Shown: one piece after another, positions 17,354 through 25,965 of the stretch
How the letters are laid out: each line of letters starts with the position of its first letter
Position numbering within the stretch: position 1 is the stretch's first letter
DNA from: JAXGYX01 sp964487355
GTDB lineage: Bacteria > Bacillota > Clostridia > Saccharofermentanales > Fastidiosipilaceae
Length of the DNA stretch: 31,412 nucleotides
Direction of reading: 5' to 3'
Assembly (NCBI GenBank): GCA_964487355.1
Contig: CAZAPS010000019.1
Coordinates: 1-31,412 of the forward strand
Translations under genes and position numbers: made by a program
Notes under the pieces: model-generated
Database searches by the model: none
What the model saw: only the letters and a program-made list of their open reading frames with translations
What the model was told of the DNA's origin: nothing

Positions 17354-17370
17354 AATTTGACAATCAAACT
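17354..17370. promoter_or_regulatory. FabT-like operator 1
   Basis: Reads AATTTGACAATCAAACT, with perfect arms TTTGA/TCAAA around a 3-base centre (17356-17368). This closely matches the FabT box known from streptococci and lactococci (a TTTGAnnnTCAAA core). It contains a consensus -35 hexamer TTGACA (17357-17362) on the plus strand and lies next to the fabD promoter on the other strand. FabT itself is not encoded in this window. Confidence 0.6.
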
Positions 17371-17416
17371 AATTATCGGCGCTTACAATCCGCCGGGGAC
17401 GATCTCGAAATGTTGA

Positions 17417-17433
17417 GTTTAGATTATCAAATC
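17417..17433. promoter_or_regulatory. FabT-like operator 2
   Basis: The 13-mer TTAGATTATCAAA (17419-17431) differs at one base from TTTGATTATCAAA, the streptococcal FabT-box core. It lies about 90 bases before the fabH start, in the fabH leader. Additional TCAAA half-sites follow at about 17436-17440. Assignment is by motif resemblance only. Confidence 0.5.
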
Positions 17434-17525
17434 GAATCAAATTAGCAAAGCATTCAGCTGAAACGAATTGAAAACAATCAAAATTTAGGTTGATCACACA
17501 AGTATGATGACGCAAGGAGTGAGGA

Positions 17526-18521
17526 ATGAAATTTACAATTTTGGGCACCGGTTCATATCTGCCGGAACAAATCGTGACAAACGATGACATGGGTAAAATC
17601 GTGGAAACTTCAGATGAGTGGATGAGGACTCGGACGGGTATTGAAAGTCGCCATTATTCCAACGGTGAAAGTGTTTGGTACATGGGCACCCAGGCCTCGA
17701 TCAAGGCTCTGCGGCAGTCCGGTCTGTCCGCTGAAGAATTGGACGCGATCATCGTGACTTCCGTCACACCTGATTATATGTGCCCAACGATATCTTGCAT
17801 CATTCAAGCGGAGTTGGGCGCGGTCAACGCGTTTTGTATTGATATCAACGTCGCCTGTTCGGGATACATTTACGCGCTGGACATGGCCGCCAATTATTTG
17901 GCGAATCCCAAATATAAGAATATTCTCGTTGTCGGTTCGGAGATGTTGACCTGCCGTACCAATTTTGAGGACCGCACCACTTGTGTTTTGTTCGGTGACG
18001 CCGCTTCGGCGACCATCGTCAGTTCCAACGGAGATGGCGAGTTGCTGGCGACCAAGCTGGGCGCGGACGGGACCGGTGGGCATACTTTGATCAGCGGCAA
18101 CAATCAGCCGCGCCATCCTTTCCTGCCGGACAAGTGGAAGGAAAAATACCCGCCTCGCTATGAATGGGAGTCAACTGATATCTACATGGCGGGCAACGAT
18201 GTCTATCGTTTCGCGGTCACGACCATGCCACAGTCGATCGTGCATGTGCTCGAAGAGGCGAGTGTGCCCATCGAAGAGATGAGCTATTTGATTCCACATC
18301 AGGCGAACTATCGTATTTTGGAAGCGTCCGCCAAACGGCTGCGTTATCCGATGGAGCAGGTATACACCGGTCTACGCACCACCGGCAACACCTCATCGGC
18401 GGGGCTGGGAGTCGGTATCGATGAATGCCTGCGCGATGGCACCATTAAAAAAGGCGACATTGTGGGTCTGACCGGATTTGGCGGTGGATTGACTTATGGC
18501 GCGATGCTGATCAAAATTTAA
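17526..18521 (+). CDS. fabH: Beta-ketoacyl-ACP synthase III
   Basis: Starts fatty acid synthesis by condensing an acyl-CoA with malonyl-ACP. The product is 331 residues with the full catalytic triad: C111 in DINVACSGYIYAL, H258 in LIPHQANYRI and N288 in TGNTSSAG. The N-terminal TSDEWMRTRTGIESR and C-terminal GFGGGLTYGAMLI are characteristic. AAGGAG (17515-17520) precedes ATG 17526. It is the first gene of the plus-strand fatty acid operon and follows a 273-base intergenic region with two FabT-like sites. I could not define its own promoter confidently. Confidence 0.97.
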   Translation: MKFTILGTGSYLPEQIVTNDDMGKIVETSDEWMRTRTGIESRHYSNGESVWYMGTQASIKALRQSGLSAEELDAIIVTSVTPDYMCPTISCIIQAELGAVNAFCIDINVACSGYIYALDMAANYLANPKYKNILVVGSEMLTCRTNFEDRTTCVLFGDAASATIVSSNGDGELLATKLGADGTGGHTLISGNNQPRHPFLPDKWKEKYPPRYEWESTDIYMAGNDVYRFAVTTMPQSIVHVLEEASVPIEEMSYLIPHQANYRILEASAKRLRYPMEQVYTGLRTTGNTSSAGLGVGIDECLRDGTIKKGDIVGLTGFGGGLTYGAMLIKI

Positions 18522-18589
18522 ACTGATTGCTAAAATCGAGTGACAAAGTTGTTGAAATTTAGGAAAATATGCTAAAGGGTGCAAAAGTG

Positions 18590-19534
18590 ATGAACAACAG
18601 AATATGTGATTTGTTGGACATTCAATATCCGTTGATCCAGGGAGGAATGGCTTGGGTGGCGGACGCTCCGCTGGCCGCGGCGGTGTCCAACGCGGGCGGA
18701 TTGGGTGTGATCGGATCGGGTTCCATGACCGCGGATCTGCTGGCCGGACAGATTCGTGAAATTCGATCTTTGACCGACAAGCCGTTTGGCGTCAACCTCA
18801 TGATGCTCAATCCCTGTGTGGACGAGTTGGCGCGGCTGGTGATTGAAGAACAGGTGCCGGTTGTGACGACCGGAGCGGGTTCTCCGGGCAAATTCATTCC
18901 GCTGTGGAAAGAGGCCGGGATTGTGGTGATTCCTGTCGTCGCCTCGGTGACGCAGGCGAAACGGCAAGAACAATTGGGGGCGGACGCCGTGGTTGCCGAG
19001 GGCAACGAGGCGGGTGGACATATCGGTGAGCAGACAACCATGGTTTTGACTCCGCAGGTGGTGGACGCGGTCGATATACCCGTGCTCTGCGCGGGCGGGA
19101 TCGCGGACGGCAGAGCGGTCGCGGCGGCGTATATGTTGGGCGCCGAGGGTGTACAGGTAGGCACACGGTTCATCGCCTCGACGGAATGCACCGCTCACGA
19201 TAACTACAAGCAGATGTTGATCCGCGCGCGGGACATCGACAGCGTGGTCACCGGTCGTTCCGGCGGCCACCCGGTGCGCAGTCTGCGCAGCAAATTGCAA
19301 CGCAAGCTGCTGGCCATGGAAAAAGACGGCGCGGGCGCGGAGGAAATGGAAGAGCTCTCTTTAGGCTCATTGCGAAAGGCCAAAATAGACGGCGACTTAA
19401 ATGAGGGTTCTTTTATGGCGGGTCAGGTTGCCGGCTTGGTGAAAGAAGTATTGCCTTGCGCGGACATCATTCAACAATTGTTCTCGGAAGCTGAGCAAGT
19501 GATGCGGACAAAAATGAAAGAGGGGTTAAGATGA
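18590..19534 (+). CDS. fabK: Enoyl-ACP reductase II (FMN-dependent)
   Basis: Flavin- and NAD(P)H-dependent reduction of trans-2-enoyl-ACP, the last step of each elongation round; it replaces FabI. The product is 314 residues from ATG 18590 and belongs to the nitronate monooxygenase/FabK TIM-barrel family. Motifs are YPLIQGGMAWVA, SNAGGLGVIGSG, VTTGAGSPGKF, VAEGNEAGGHIG with the phosphate-binding Gly pattern, LCAGGIADGRAVAAA and GTRFIASTE. Pneumococcal FabK aligns from the same start; in-frame ATG 18569 with a nearby AGGA is an alternative, seven codons longer. It sits 68 bases after fabH, and acpP, often found here in Bacillota, is absent. Its context in the fab operon distinguishes it from a nitronate monooxygenase. 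Confidence 0.94.
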   Translation: MNNRICDLLDIQYPLIQGGMAWVADAPLAAAVSNAGGLGVIGSGSMTADLLAGQIREIRSLTDKPFGVNLMMLNPCVDELARLVIEEQVPVVTTGAGSPGKFIPLWKEAGIVVIPVVASVTQAKRQEQLGADAVVAEGNEAGGHIGEQTTMVLTPQVVDAVDIPVLCAGGIADGRAVAAAYMLGAEGVQVGTRFIASTECTAHDNYKQMLIRARDIDSVVTGRSGGHPVRSLRSKLQRKLLAMEKDGAGAEEMEELSLGSLRKAKIDGDLNEGSFMAGQVAGLVKEVLPCADIIQQLFSEAEQVMRTKMKEGLR

Positions 19535-20256
19535 GTATCATAATTACCGGAGCGTCTCGGGGAATTGGGCGTGCGATCGCGTTGAAGCTGGCTGAGGTTG
19601 GTGAACCCATGGTGATCACCTATCGAGGCGGAGCGGAGGGCGCGCAGGCCACCGCGGATGAGATTGAGAAGATGGGCACCCGGTGTGTCGCGCTTCAAGC
19701 GGACGTGACCGATGAGCAAAGTTGCGCGGATGTGGTGAAAACCGCTGTGGAAATGGGCCCGATTCGAGTGCTGGTAAACAACGCAGGCATCACCAAAGAC
19801 GGATTGATGATGCGTATGAAATCTGTGCAATTCACTGACGTTGTCGACACCAATTTGATCGGTCCCTTTCTTATGTCAAAAGCGGTCTTGTCCTCCATGA
19901 TGAAGGCGAGGACGGGACACATCGTGAATATCACCTCCATCGCGGGCGTCTATGGCAATGCCGGACAGGCGAACTATAGCGCGGCCAAAGCGGGTTTGAT
20001 TGGGTTGACCAAATCTTTGTCCAAAGAAATCGGCAGTCGAAACATCACCGTCAACGCTGTGGCCCCGGGGTTCATATCGACAGATATGACCGCGGAGTTG
20101 CCGGATGAATTAAAACAGGACGCGCTGACGAGGATCAGCCTGCGCCGTTTTGGAGAACCGGAAGATGTCGCGAACGTGGTCGCCTTTCTCGCTTCGCCGG
20201 CGGCTACTTATGTGACCGGCCAGGTTATCGAGGTGTCCGGAGGATTGACGCTCTGA
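19531..20256 (+). CDS. fabG: 3-oxoacyl-ACP reductase
   Basis: NADPH-dependent short-chain dehydrogenase reducing beta-ketoacyl-ACP in fatty acid elongation. The product is 241 residues with the N-terminal cofactor motif TGASRGIGRA (6-15), LVNNAGITKDG, the serine in NITSIAGVYGNAGQ, the YSAAKAG catalytic Tyr/Lys pair, and the C-terminal TGQVIEVSGGL. The start overlaps the fabK stop as ATGA, indicating translational coupling. The first strand is a few residues shorter than usual (begins MSIIITGAS), which is a common variant. It is followed by a 208-base stretch to the fabF start. Confidence 0.96.
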   Translation: MSIIITGASRGIGRAIALKLAEVGEPMVITYRGGAEGAQATADEIEKMGTRCVALQADVTDEQSCADVVKTAVEMGPIRVLVNNAGITKDGLMMRMKSVQFTDVVDTNLIGPFLMSKAVLSSMMKARTGHIVNITSIAGVYGNAGQANYSAAKAGLIGLTKSLSKEIGSRNITVNAVAPGFISTDMTAELPDELKQDALTRISLRRFGEPEDVANVVAFLASPAATYVTGQVIEVSGGLTL

Positions 20257-20310
20257 ACTGTCAGAAAAACAATCCGCGCGCCGATCGCCAATTGTGTAAA
20301 ATGTCAAAAT

Positions 20311-20360
20311 GGAACTGTTCATGGTACCCTGTTTTCAATGCGAACAGTTTCGGAGGTGAT
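20311..20360 (+). promoter_or_regulatory. Hairpin abutting a near-perfect Shine-Dalgarno in the fabG-fabF gap
   Basis: A 10-bp inverted repeat (20311-20320 GGAACTGTTC with 20342-20351, one G-U pair, 21-base loop) is followed directly by GGAGGTGAT (20352-20360), which fully complements the 16S 3' end. No start codon lies at the normal distance. ATG 20359 gives only five codons, and ATG 20373 a 13-residue hydrophobic peptide. No T-run follows, so it is not a standard terminator. The remaining gap up to fabF is AT-rich with a TTGATCAA palindrome at 20432-20439. Confidence 0.4.
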
Positions 20361-20464
20361 GAGCGTTCGCGGATGAGCGGTTTAATTGTTATTTCAATTG
20401 CATTTATTCTTTAATGATCATTTGAGTTACATTGATCAATAGACGATCAGAAAGTGGAGTTAAA

Positions 20465-21739
20465 ATGAGTCAATCAAATTTGAAACATCCCGATGGTGGA
20501 AATCGTGTGGTGGTTACCGGCATGGGGGCGGTGAGCCCACTCGGCCTGACCGTGGACAGTACCTGGGAAGGTGTTAAGGAGAACCGTTGCGGAGTCGGCA
20601 CAATTCAGGCTTTCGACCATACCGATCATAAGGTCCATCTGGCCGCCGAGGTCAACGATTTCGACCCAACGAACTATATGGATAAGAAGGAGGCCCGCCG
20701 CAAGGATCGCTTTCTTCATTTTTCGGTGGCCGCGTCTCAGGAGGCGGTCAAACAATCCGGTCTGACCGCGGATACGTATGGTCCGGAACACGTCGGAACC
20801 ATTATCGCGTCCGGAATTGGCGGACTGATCACCTTCCAAAATGAGGTGTTGAAAATGGGTGAACGGGGTGCCAGGGCGATTTCCCCACTGTTTATACCAA
20901 TGATGATTTGCAACATGGCGGCCGGTCAGATCGCCATGGACTATGGATTTAAAGGTGAGAACATTTGCGTGGTGACCGCCTGCGCTTCGAGCACACACGC
21001 GATTGGCGAAGGATTTCGTAAAATCAAAGATGGCTATCTGAAGGCCTGTGTGGTGGGTGGCTCCGAAGCCGCCGTCGCGCCGATCACGATCGGTGGATTT
21101 TCCAATATGACGGCCTTGTCCAAGGAGACGGACCCCACGAAGGGATCTCGTCCATTCGATTTGGAGCGAGATGGGTTTGTGCTGGGCGAAGGCGCCGGCG
21201 TGATGATTCTGGAGTCGCTAGAAGGCGCGCTGCGCCGAGGCGCGAATATTTTGGGCGAAGTGATCGGCTATGGCGCGACGGCGGATGGCTATCATATCAC
21301 CAGCCCATCTCCGGATGGAGCCGGAGCGACCAAGGCGATGGAACTCGCGATGGCCGAAGCGGCTGTGAAGCCGGCGGATATTGACTACATAAACGCGCAC
21401 GGCACAAGCACTCCTTTGAATGACAAGTATGAGACGATCGCGATCAAAAACGCGCTGGGCGCTGAGCGCGCGGCGTTGGTTCCGATCACATCGACCAAAT
21501 CGAATATCGGTCATTTGTTGGGCGCGGCCGGCGTCCTGGAGGGAATCTTGACGTTGAAGATGATGACGGAGGGTCTGATTCCGCGGACGATCGGATTCAA
21601 CACACCGGACCCGGACTGTGATCTGGATTATGTTTTTGAGGCCAATCGAGCGGCGGACGTACAGATCGCCCTGAGCAATTCTCTTGGTTTCGGCGGTCAA
21701 AACGCCACGGTATGTCTGTCAAAATACAAGGAGGCGTGA
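20465..21739 (+). CDS. fabF: Beta-ketoacyl-ACP synthase II
   Basis: Condenses malonyl-ACP with growing acyl-ACP. The product is 424 residues from ATG 20465, which has GGAG six bases upstream; the frame is open back to TTG 20432. Catalytic C173 lies in VVTACASSTHAIGEG, the first His in INAHGTSTPLND and the second in TKSNIGHLLGAAG. VVVTGMGAVSPLG opens the thiolase fold and SNSLGFGGQNA closes it. It is about 10 residues longer than typical FabF at the N-terminus (MSQSNLKHPDGGN). It may be driven by a separate promoter in the preceding gap. Confidence 0.97.
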   Translation: MSQSNLKHPDGGNRVVVTGMGAVSPLGLTVDSTWEGVKENRCGVGTIQAFDHTDHKVHLAAEVNDFDPTNYMDKKEARRKDRFLHFSVAASQEAVKQSGLTADTYGPEHVGTIIASGIGGLITFQNEVLKMGERGARAISPLFIPMMICNMAAGQIAMDYGFKGENICVVTACASSTHAIGEGFRKIKDGYLKACVVGGSEAAVAPITIGGFSNMTALSKETDPTKGSRPFDLERDGFVLGEGAGVMILESLEGALRRGANILGEVIGYGATADGYHITSPSPDGAGATKAMELAMAEAAVKPADIDYINAHGTSTPLNDKYETIAIKNALGAERAALVPITSTKSNIGHLLGAAGVLEGILTLKMMTEGLIPRTIGFNTPDPDCDLDYVFEANRAADVQIALSNSLGFGGQNATVCLSKYKEA

Positions 21740-21744
21740 CAAGA

Positions 21745-22182
<438 letters not shown>

Positions 22183-22200
22183 GTTTGACAGGAGAATAAA

Positions 22201-22635
22201 ATGTCTTTAATGAACCAAGAGCAGATTAAAGCGATCATACCGCATCGTGAGCCGTTTATTTTGGTGGATGAAATACTGGAAATGGACGACCAAAAGGTTG
22301 TCGGATTGAAACATGTCTCGGCGGATGAATCTTATTTCGCCGGACACTTTCCGGGACAGCCGGTGATGCCGGGGGTACTGATTCTGGAATCGCTCGCGCA
22401 GACCGGAGCGGTGTTGATTTTGAGCATGCCGGAATACAAGGGTAAAATCGCGTATTTTGGCCGAATTGACAAGGTGAAATTCAGGCAAAAAGTGGTGCCC
22501 GGCGATGTGCTGCGCAATGAAGTCAGGTTGGAACAACTTCGCGGGCGCGCGGGACGCGCGATCGCCAAAGCCTTTGTTGGAGACAAACTGGCCTGTAGCG
22601 CGGAAATGATGTTCTCGATTGGAAGTGAGGATTAA
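22201..22635 (+). CDS. fabZ: 3-hydroxyacyl-ACP dehydratase
   Basis: Dehydrates beta-hydroxyacyl-ACP to trans-2-enoyl-ACP in each elongation cycle. The product is 144 residues with a single hot-dog fold, the normal length. PHREPFILVDEI (14-25) and catalytic H49 in FAGHFPGQPVMPG, with E63 in ILESLAQTGAV, are intact. AGGAGA lies seven bases before ATG 22201. No second dehydratase/isomerase (fabA or fabM-type) is seen in this window, so how unsaturated fatty acids are made is not answered here. Confidence 0.96.
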   Translation: MSLMNQEQIKAIIPHREPFILVDEILEMDDQKVVGLKHVSADESYFAGHFPGQPVMPGVLILESLAQTGAVLILSMPEYKGKIAYFGRIDKVKFRQKVVPGDVLRNEVRLEQLRGRAGRAIAKAFVGDKLACSAEMMFSIGSED

Positions 22636-22640
22636 CCATC

Positions 22641-24014
22641 ATGTTCAGAAAAGTGCTGATCGCGAACCGTGGTGAAATCGCGATAACCATCATTCGCGCC
22701 TGCCGCGAAATGGGCATACGCAATGTTGCCGTCTTTTCAGAGGCCGATCGCTACGCTTTACATACCCAATTGGCGGATGAGAGCATTTGTATTGGCCCCG
22801 CCTCGCCAAAAGATAGTTATTTAAATGCCCAGGCGATTTTAGCGGCGTGTTCGATCACCGGGGCGGACGCGATTCACCCGGGCTTTGGTTTTCTATCCGA
22901 AAACTCTCAGTTCGCGACGATGTGCGCCAAATGCAACATCGCCTTTATCGGTCCGGACAGCGAGACCATGCGCATGATGGGAGACAAATCGACCGCGCGT
23001 CAGACCGCGATGGCCGCGGGTGTGCCGGTGGTTCCGGGATCACCGGACTTGGTTCCGACAGTTTCGGAAGCGAAAGTCATCGCTCGGGAAATTGGTTATC
23101 CGGTCATGATTAAGGCGACCTCCGGTGGCGGAGGTCGCGGCATGCGTGTCGCCATGGCCGAACATGAGCTGGAGAACTCCTTTTTGGCGGCAAGATCGGA
23201 AGCGAAAGCCGCGTTTGGTGACGATCGGGTTTATATTGAGCGGTTCGTCGAAGATCCACGCCATATCGAAATTCAATTGATGGCTGACGGATTTGGTAAT
23301 GTTGTCCACTATGGAGAAAGGGATTGCTCCATTCAGCGTCGCCATCAGAAAATGTTGGAAGAGGCGACATCTCCTTTTGTTTCAAAAATGTTGCGCAAGG
23401 AGATCGGCGAAACCGCTGTGCGTCTAGCCAAAGCGGTGAACTATGTCGGCGCGGGAACGGTCGAGTTTTTGGTGGATAAGAACAATAACTACTATTTTAT
23501 GGAGATGAACACCCGTATTCAAGTTGAGCATCCGGTGACCGAAGCCGTGACCGGTTCAAATCTTGTCAAGGAACAAATCAGGATGGCCGCGGGTTACCGT
23601 CTTTCGCGTAGACAAAACGACATCATGTTCAACGGTCACTCAATCGAATGTCGCATCAACGCCGAAGACCCGTTGAAGAACTTCATGCCGGTCCCCGGCC
23701 GCATCGACACATTGGTCGTGCCGGGCGGGATTGGCGTGCGTATTGACTCGGCGATCTATCAGGGCTATACAGTACAGCCTTATTACGATTCAATGTTGGC
23801 CAAAGTGATCGTCCACGCGCCGACACGGCTGGACGCCATCGCGCGAATGCGTAGAGTGCTGACAGAGTTCATCATCGAGGGTGTTCCCACCACGATCGAT
23901 TTTCATCTGGCCATGCTGCGCGACCCTGAATTTATTTCCGGTGACTATAACATAGGTTATCTGAATCAAAAATTGCCGCAAATTATTGCCGAGCTTCAGG
24001 AAAGAGAAACTTAA
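22641..24014 (+). CDS. accC: Acetyl-CoA carboxylase, biotin carboxylase subunit
   Basis: ATP-grasp enzyme that carboxylates the biotin on AccB using bicarbonate. The product is 457 residues, near the ~450 standard. Motifs in order are KVLIANRGEIAITIIRACRE at the start, DAIHPGFGFLSEN, the glycine-rich ATP loop TSGGGGRGMRVA, ERDCSIQRRHQKMLEE, and FMEMNTRIQVEHPVTEAVTG with the catalytic Glu/Asn/Arg residues. The C-terminal IECRINAEDP also matches. GAGG in the fabZ end serves as ribosome site, 11 bases before ATG 22641. Confidence 0.97.
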   Translation: MFRKVLIANRGEIAITIIRACREMGIRNVAVFSEADRYALHTQLADESICIGPASPKDSYLNAQAILAACSITGADAIHPGFGFLSENSQFATMCAKCNIAFIGPDSETMRMMGDKSTARQTAMAAGVPVVPGSPDLVPTVSEAKVIAREIGYPVMIKATSGGGGRGMRVAMAEHELENSFLAARSEAKAAFGDDRVYIERFVEDPRHIEIQLMADGFGNVVHYGERDCSIQRRHQKMLEEATSPFVSKMLRKEIGETAVRLAKAVNYVGAGTVEFLVDKNNNYYFMEMNTRIQVEHPVTEAVTGSNLVKEQIRMAAGYRLSRRQNDIMFNGHSIECRINAEDPLKNFMPVPGRIDTLVVPGGIGVRIDSAIYQGYTVQPYYDSMLAKVIVHAPTRLDAIARMRRVLTEFIIEGVPTTIDFHLAMLRDPEFISGDYNIGYLNQKLPQIIAELQERET

Positions 24015-24048
24015 AACTTGATTCAATGCGAATGATAAGGATGACAAA

Positions 24049-25917
24049 ATGGGGAATTTAATAACTGAAAAATTACGCAAACGAATCGATGAGGAGGCTT
24101 TGCTTTCAGACGCGAAGGCGATGACTCAGGCGGAAGAGGACCGCAAGACCGCTCAACGAGGTGATTCCCTCCCGAGCCGGCGAGCCTACTCTTATCAACA
24201 GCCGATTCCTGAAGATCTTTGGATCAAATGTCCGGTTTGCGGTGAGGTCGTGTTCCGCGACGAGTTTGAGGAACGTCACAATGTCTGCCCAAACTGCAGC
24301 CACCATTTCCGCATCACCGCGCTGGAACGGTTGGAACTCGTGCTGGATCCCGGTACTTTCCGGGAGATGGACACCGATCTTGTCACTATGAATCCGCTCG
24401 AAAATGATGAGTATGAAGGTAAGTTGAAAAAACTGCGCAACAAGACCGGACTGACCGAGGGTGTGGTCACGGGCACGGCGCGCATTCATGGCCAGCCGGT
24501 TGTTGTGGGCGTGATGGATAGCCGCTTTATGATGGGTTCGATGGGTTCGGTCGTGGGTGAGAAGGTGACTCGCTGTTTTGAGCACGCGATTCGAACTAAA
24601 CTTCCGGTTGTCCTGTTTGAGGCTTCCGGTGGCGCTCGTATGCAGGAAGGCATCTTATCACTGATGCAAATGGCGAAGACCTCCGCGGCGGTTGGCAGAC
24701 ATAGCGACGCGGGATTGCTTTTCATTTCGGTCATGACTGACCCAACCACAGGAGGCGTAACCGCCAGCTTCGCGAGTTTGGGTGATATCATCATCTCCGA
24801 ACCCGGAACTTTGATTGGTTTCGCGGGTAGAAGGGTTATCGAAGGCACCATTTCAGAAAAACTGCCGGAGGATTTCCAACGGGCGGAGTTTTTACTCGAA
24901 CATGGATTTTTGGACCTGATCGTGGCGCGCGATCAAATGCGCGACACCTTGGGTGAGCTGCTGGTAATGCACAATCCCATCTACAGCCGATTCGGCGCTG
25001 AGATGATTGACGCGGCGACGATGATGGAGAGTGAGAGCTGGACACTTGGTCTGACCGCCGAGGAGCGAGAGGCGATTGAAGCGGAAATCACTGAGGAGGA
25101 TCGTGTGCTTGTCACTCGTAAAGGCTCGCATTGTTTGGATCTGATTCGTCATAAAGACCGCCCGAATATTATCGATTATCTGCCTCTTGTTTTTGACGCG
25201 GCGCTGGAATTGCACGGCGATCGATACTATTCCGATGACGCGGCGATCTGGGGCGGATTGGCTGTCTTCAATGGCAAGCCGGTCACCGTCATCGCGCACC
25301 ACAAAGGTCGCAATCTGCAAGAAAACAATCATACAAATTTCGGCATGGCCCATCCGGAAGGCTATCGCAAATCATTGCGTCTAATGAGACAGGCGGAAAA
25401 ATTTGGGCGACCGATTTTTTGCTTTGTGGACACTCCGGGCGCTTACTGTGGTGTGGGTGCCGAGGAGAGAGGCGTGGGTGAGGCGATCGCGCGCAATTTG
25501 ATGGAATGCATGACGTTGTCCACACCTGTGGTTAGCGTGGTCATTGGCGAGGGTGGAAGTGGTGGCGCGCTGGCCCTTACCATTTGTGATAAACTTGGAA
25601 TGTTGTCGAATTCGATATTTTCGGTGATTTCCCCACGAGGCTACGCTTCTTTGTTGTGGAAAGATCCGACAAGAGAGATGGAGGCGGCGGACAAAATTCG
25701 CATCACCGCGAGCGATCTGACCGAACTGGGGATCTGCGATGAAATCATTCCGGAGTCCGGAGAGGGAGCACATGACGACCCGCGGAAGACCGCGATGAAC
25801 ATCAAGCTGTTTTTTGAGGACGCCCTGGTCTCCTTGGATAAGAAGCCGACAGATTTAATGTTGGAATCACGCTATGAAAAATTCCGTGATGTCGGGGTTT
25901 TCGGTGAAGGCGATTGA
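24049..25917 (+). CDS. accDA: Acetyl-CoA carboxylase carboxyltransferase, fused beta (AccD) and alpha (AccA) subunits
   Basis: Transfers the carboxyl from biotin to acetyl-CoA, forming malonyl-CoA. One 622-residue chain holds both subunits that are usually separate. AccD is about 1-315 with zinc-ribbon cysteines C61, C64, C80 and C83, FMMGSMGSVVGEK, SGGARMQEG and GFAGRRVIE. AccA is about 325-622, with the DRPNIIDYLPLVFD helix, GDRYYSDDAAIWGG, FVDTPGAYCGVGAEERGVGEAIARN split by motif, VIGEGGSGGALAL and SVISPRGYASLLW. No stop or frameshift separates them, and the ~20-residue junction is rich in Glu. Fused AccDA proteins are known from some Bacillota; the fusion enforces 1:1 stoichiometry. It is the last biosynthetic gene of the fab operon. 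Confidence 0.96.
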   Translation: MGNLITEKLRKRIDEEALLSDAKAMTQAEEDRKTAQRGDSLPSRRAYSYQQPIPEDLWIKCPVCGEVVFRDEFEERHNVCPNCSHHFRITALERLELVLDPGTFREMDTDLVTMNPLENDEYEGKLKKLRNKTGLTEGVVTGTARIHGQPVVVGVMDSRFMMGSMGSVVGEKVTRCFEHAIRTKLPVVLFEASGGARMQEGILSLMQMAKTSAAVGRHSDAGLLFISVMTDPTTGGVTASFASLGDIIISEPGTLIGFAGRRVIEGTISEKLPEDFQRAEFLLEHGFLDLIVARDQMRDTLGELLVMHNPIYSRFGAEMIDAATMMESESWTLGLTAEEREAIEAEITEEDRVLVTRKGSHCLDLIRHKDRPNIIDYLPLVFDAALELHGDRYYSDDAAIWGGLAVFNGKPVTVIAHHKGRNLQENNHTNFGMAHPEGYRKSLRLMRQAEKFGRPIFCFVDTPGAYCGVGAEERGVGEAIARNLMECMTLSTPVVSVVIGEGGSGGALALTICDKLGMLSNSIFSVISPRGYASLLWKDPTREMEAADKIRITASDLTELGICDEIIPESGEGAHDDPRKTAMNIKLFFEDALVSLDKKPTDLMLESRYEKFRDVGVFGEGD

Positions 25918-25965
25918 CCGCGCCATAAATTCACCACCATATTGATGAAATAATTGGAGGAAAGC

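Noticed and set aside
17253..17525. FapR operator in the fabD/fabH region
   Set aside because: No sequence resembling the FapR palindrome (TTAGTACCTA-type) is present; the visible repeats fit the FabT-type core instead.
18572..19300. Minus-strand open frame (242 codons) opposite fabK
   Set aside because: FabK on the plus strand carries all family motifs and fits the operon; the antisense frame is Arg/His-rich with no domain.
20373..20414. A 13-residue gene in the fabG-fabF gap
   Set aside because: The ATG is 16 bases beyond the strong Shine-Dalgarno, too far for normal initiation, and there is no independent support; kept only as part of a finding.
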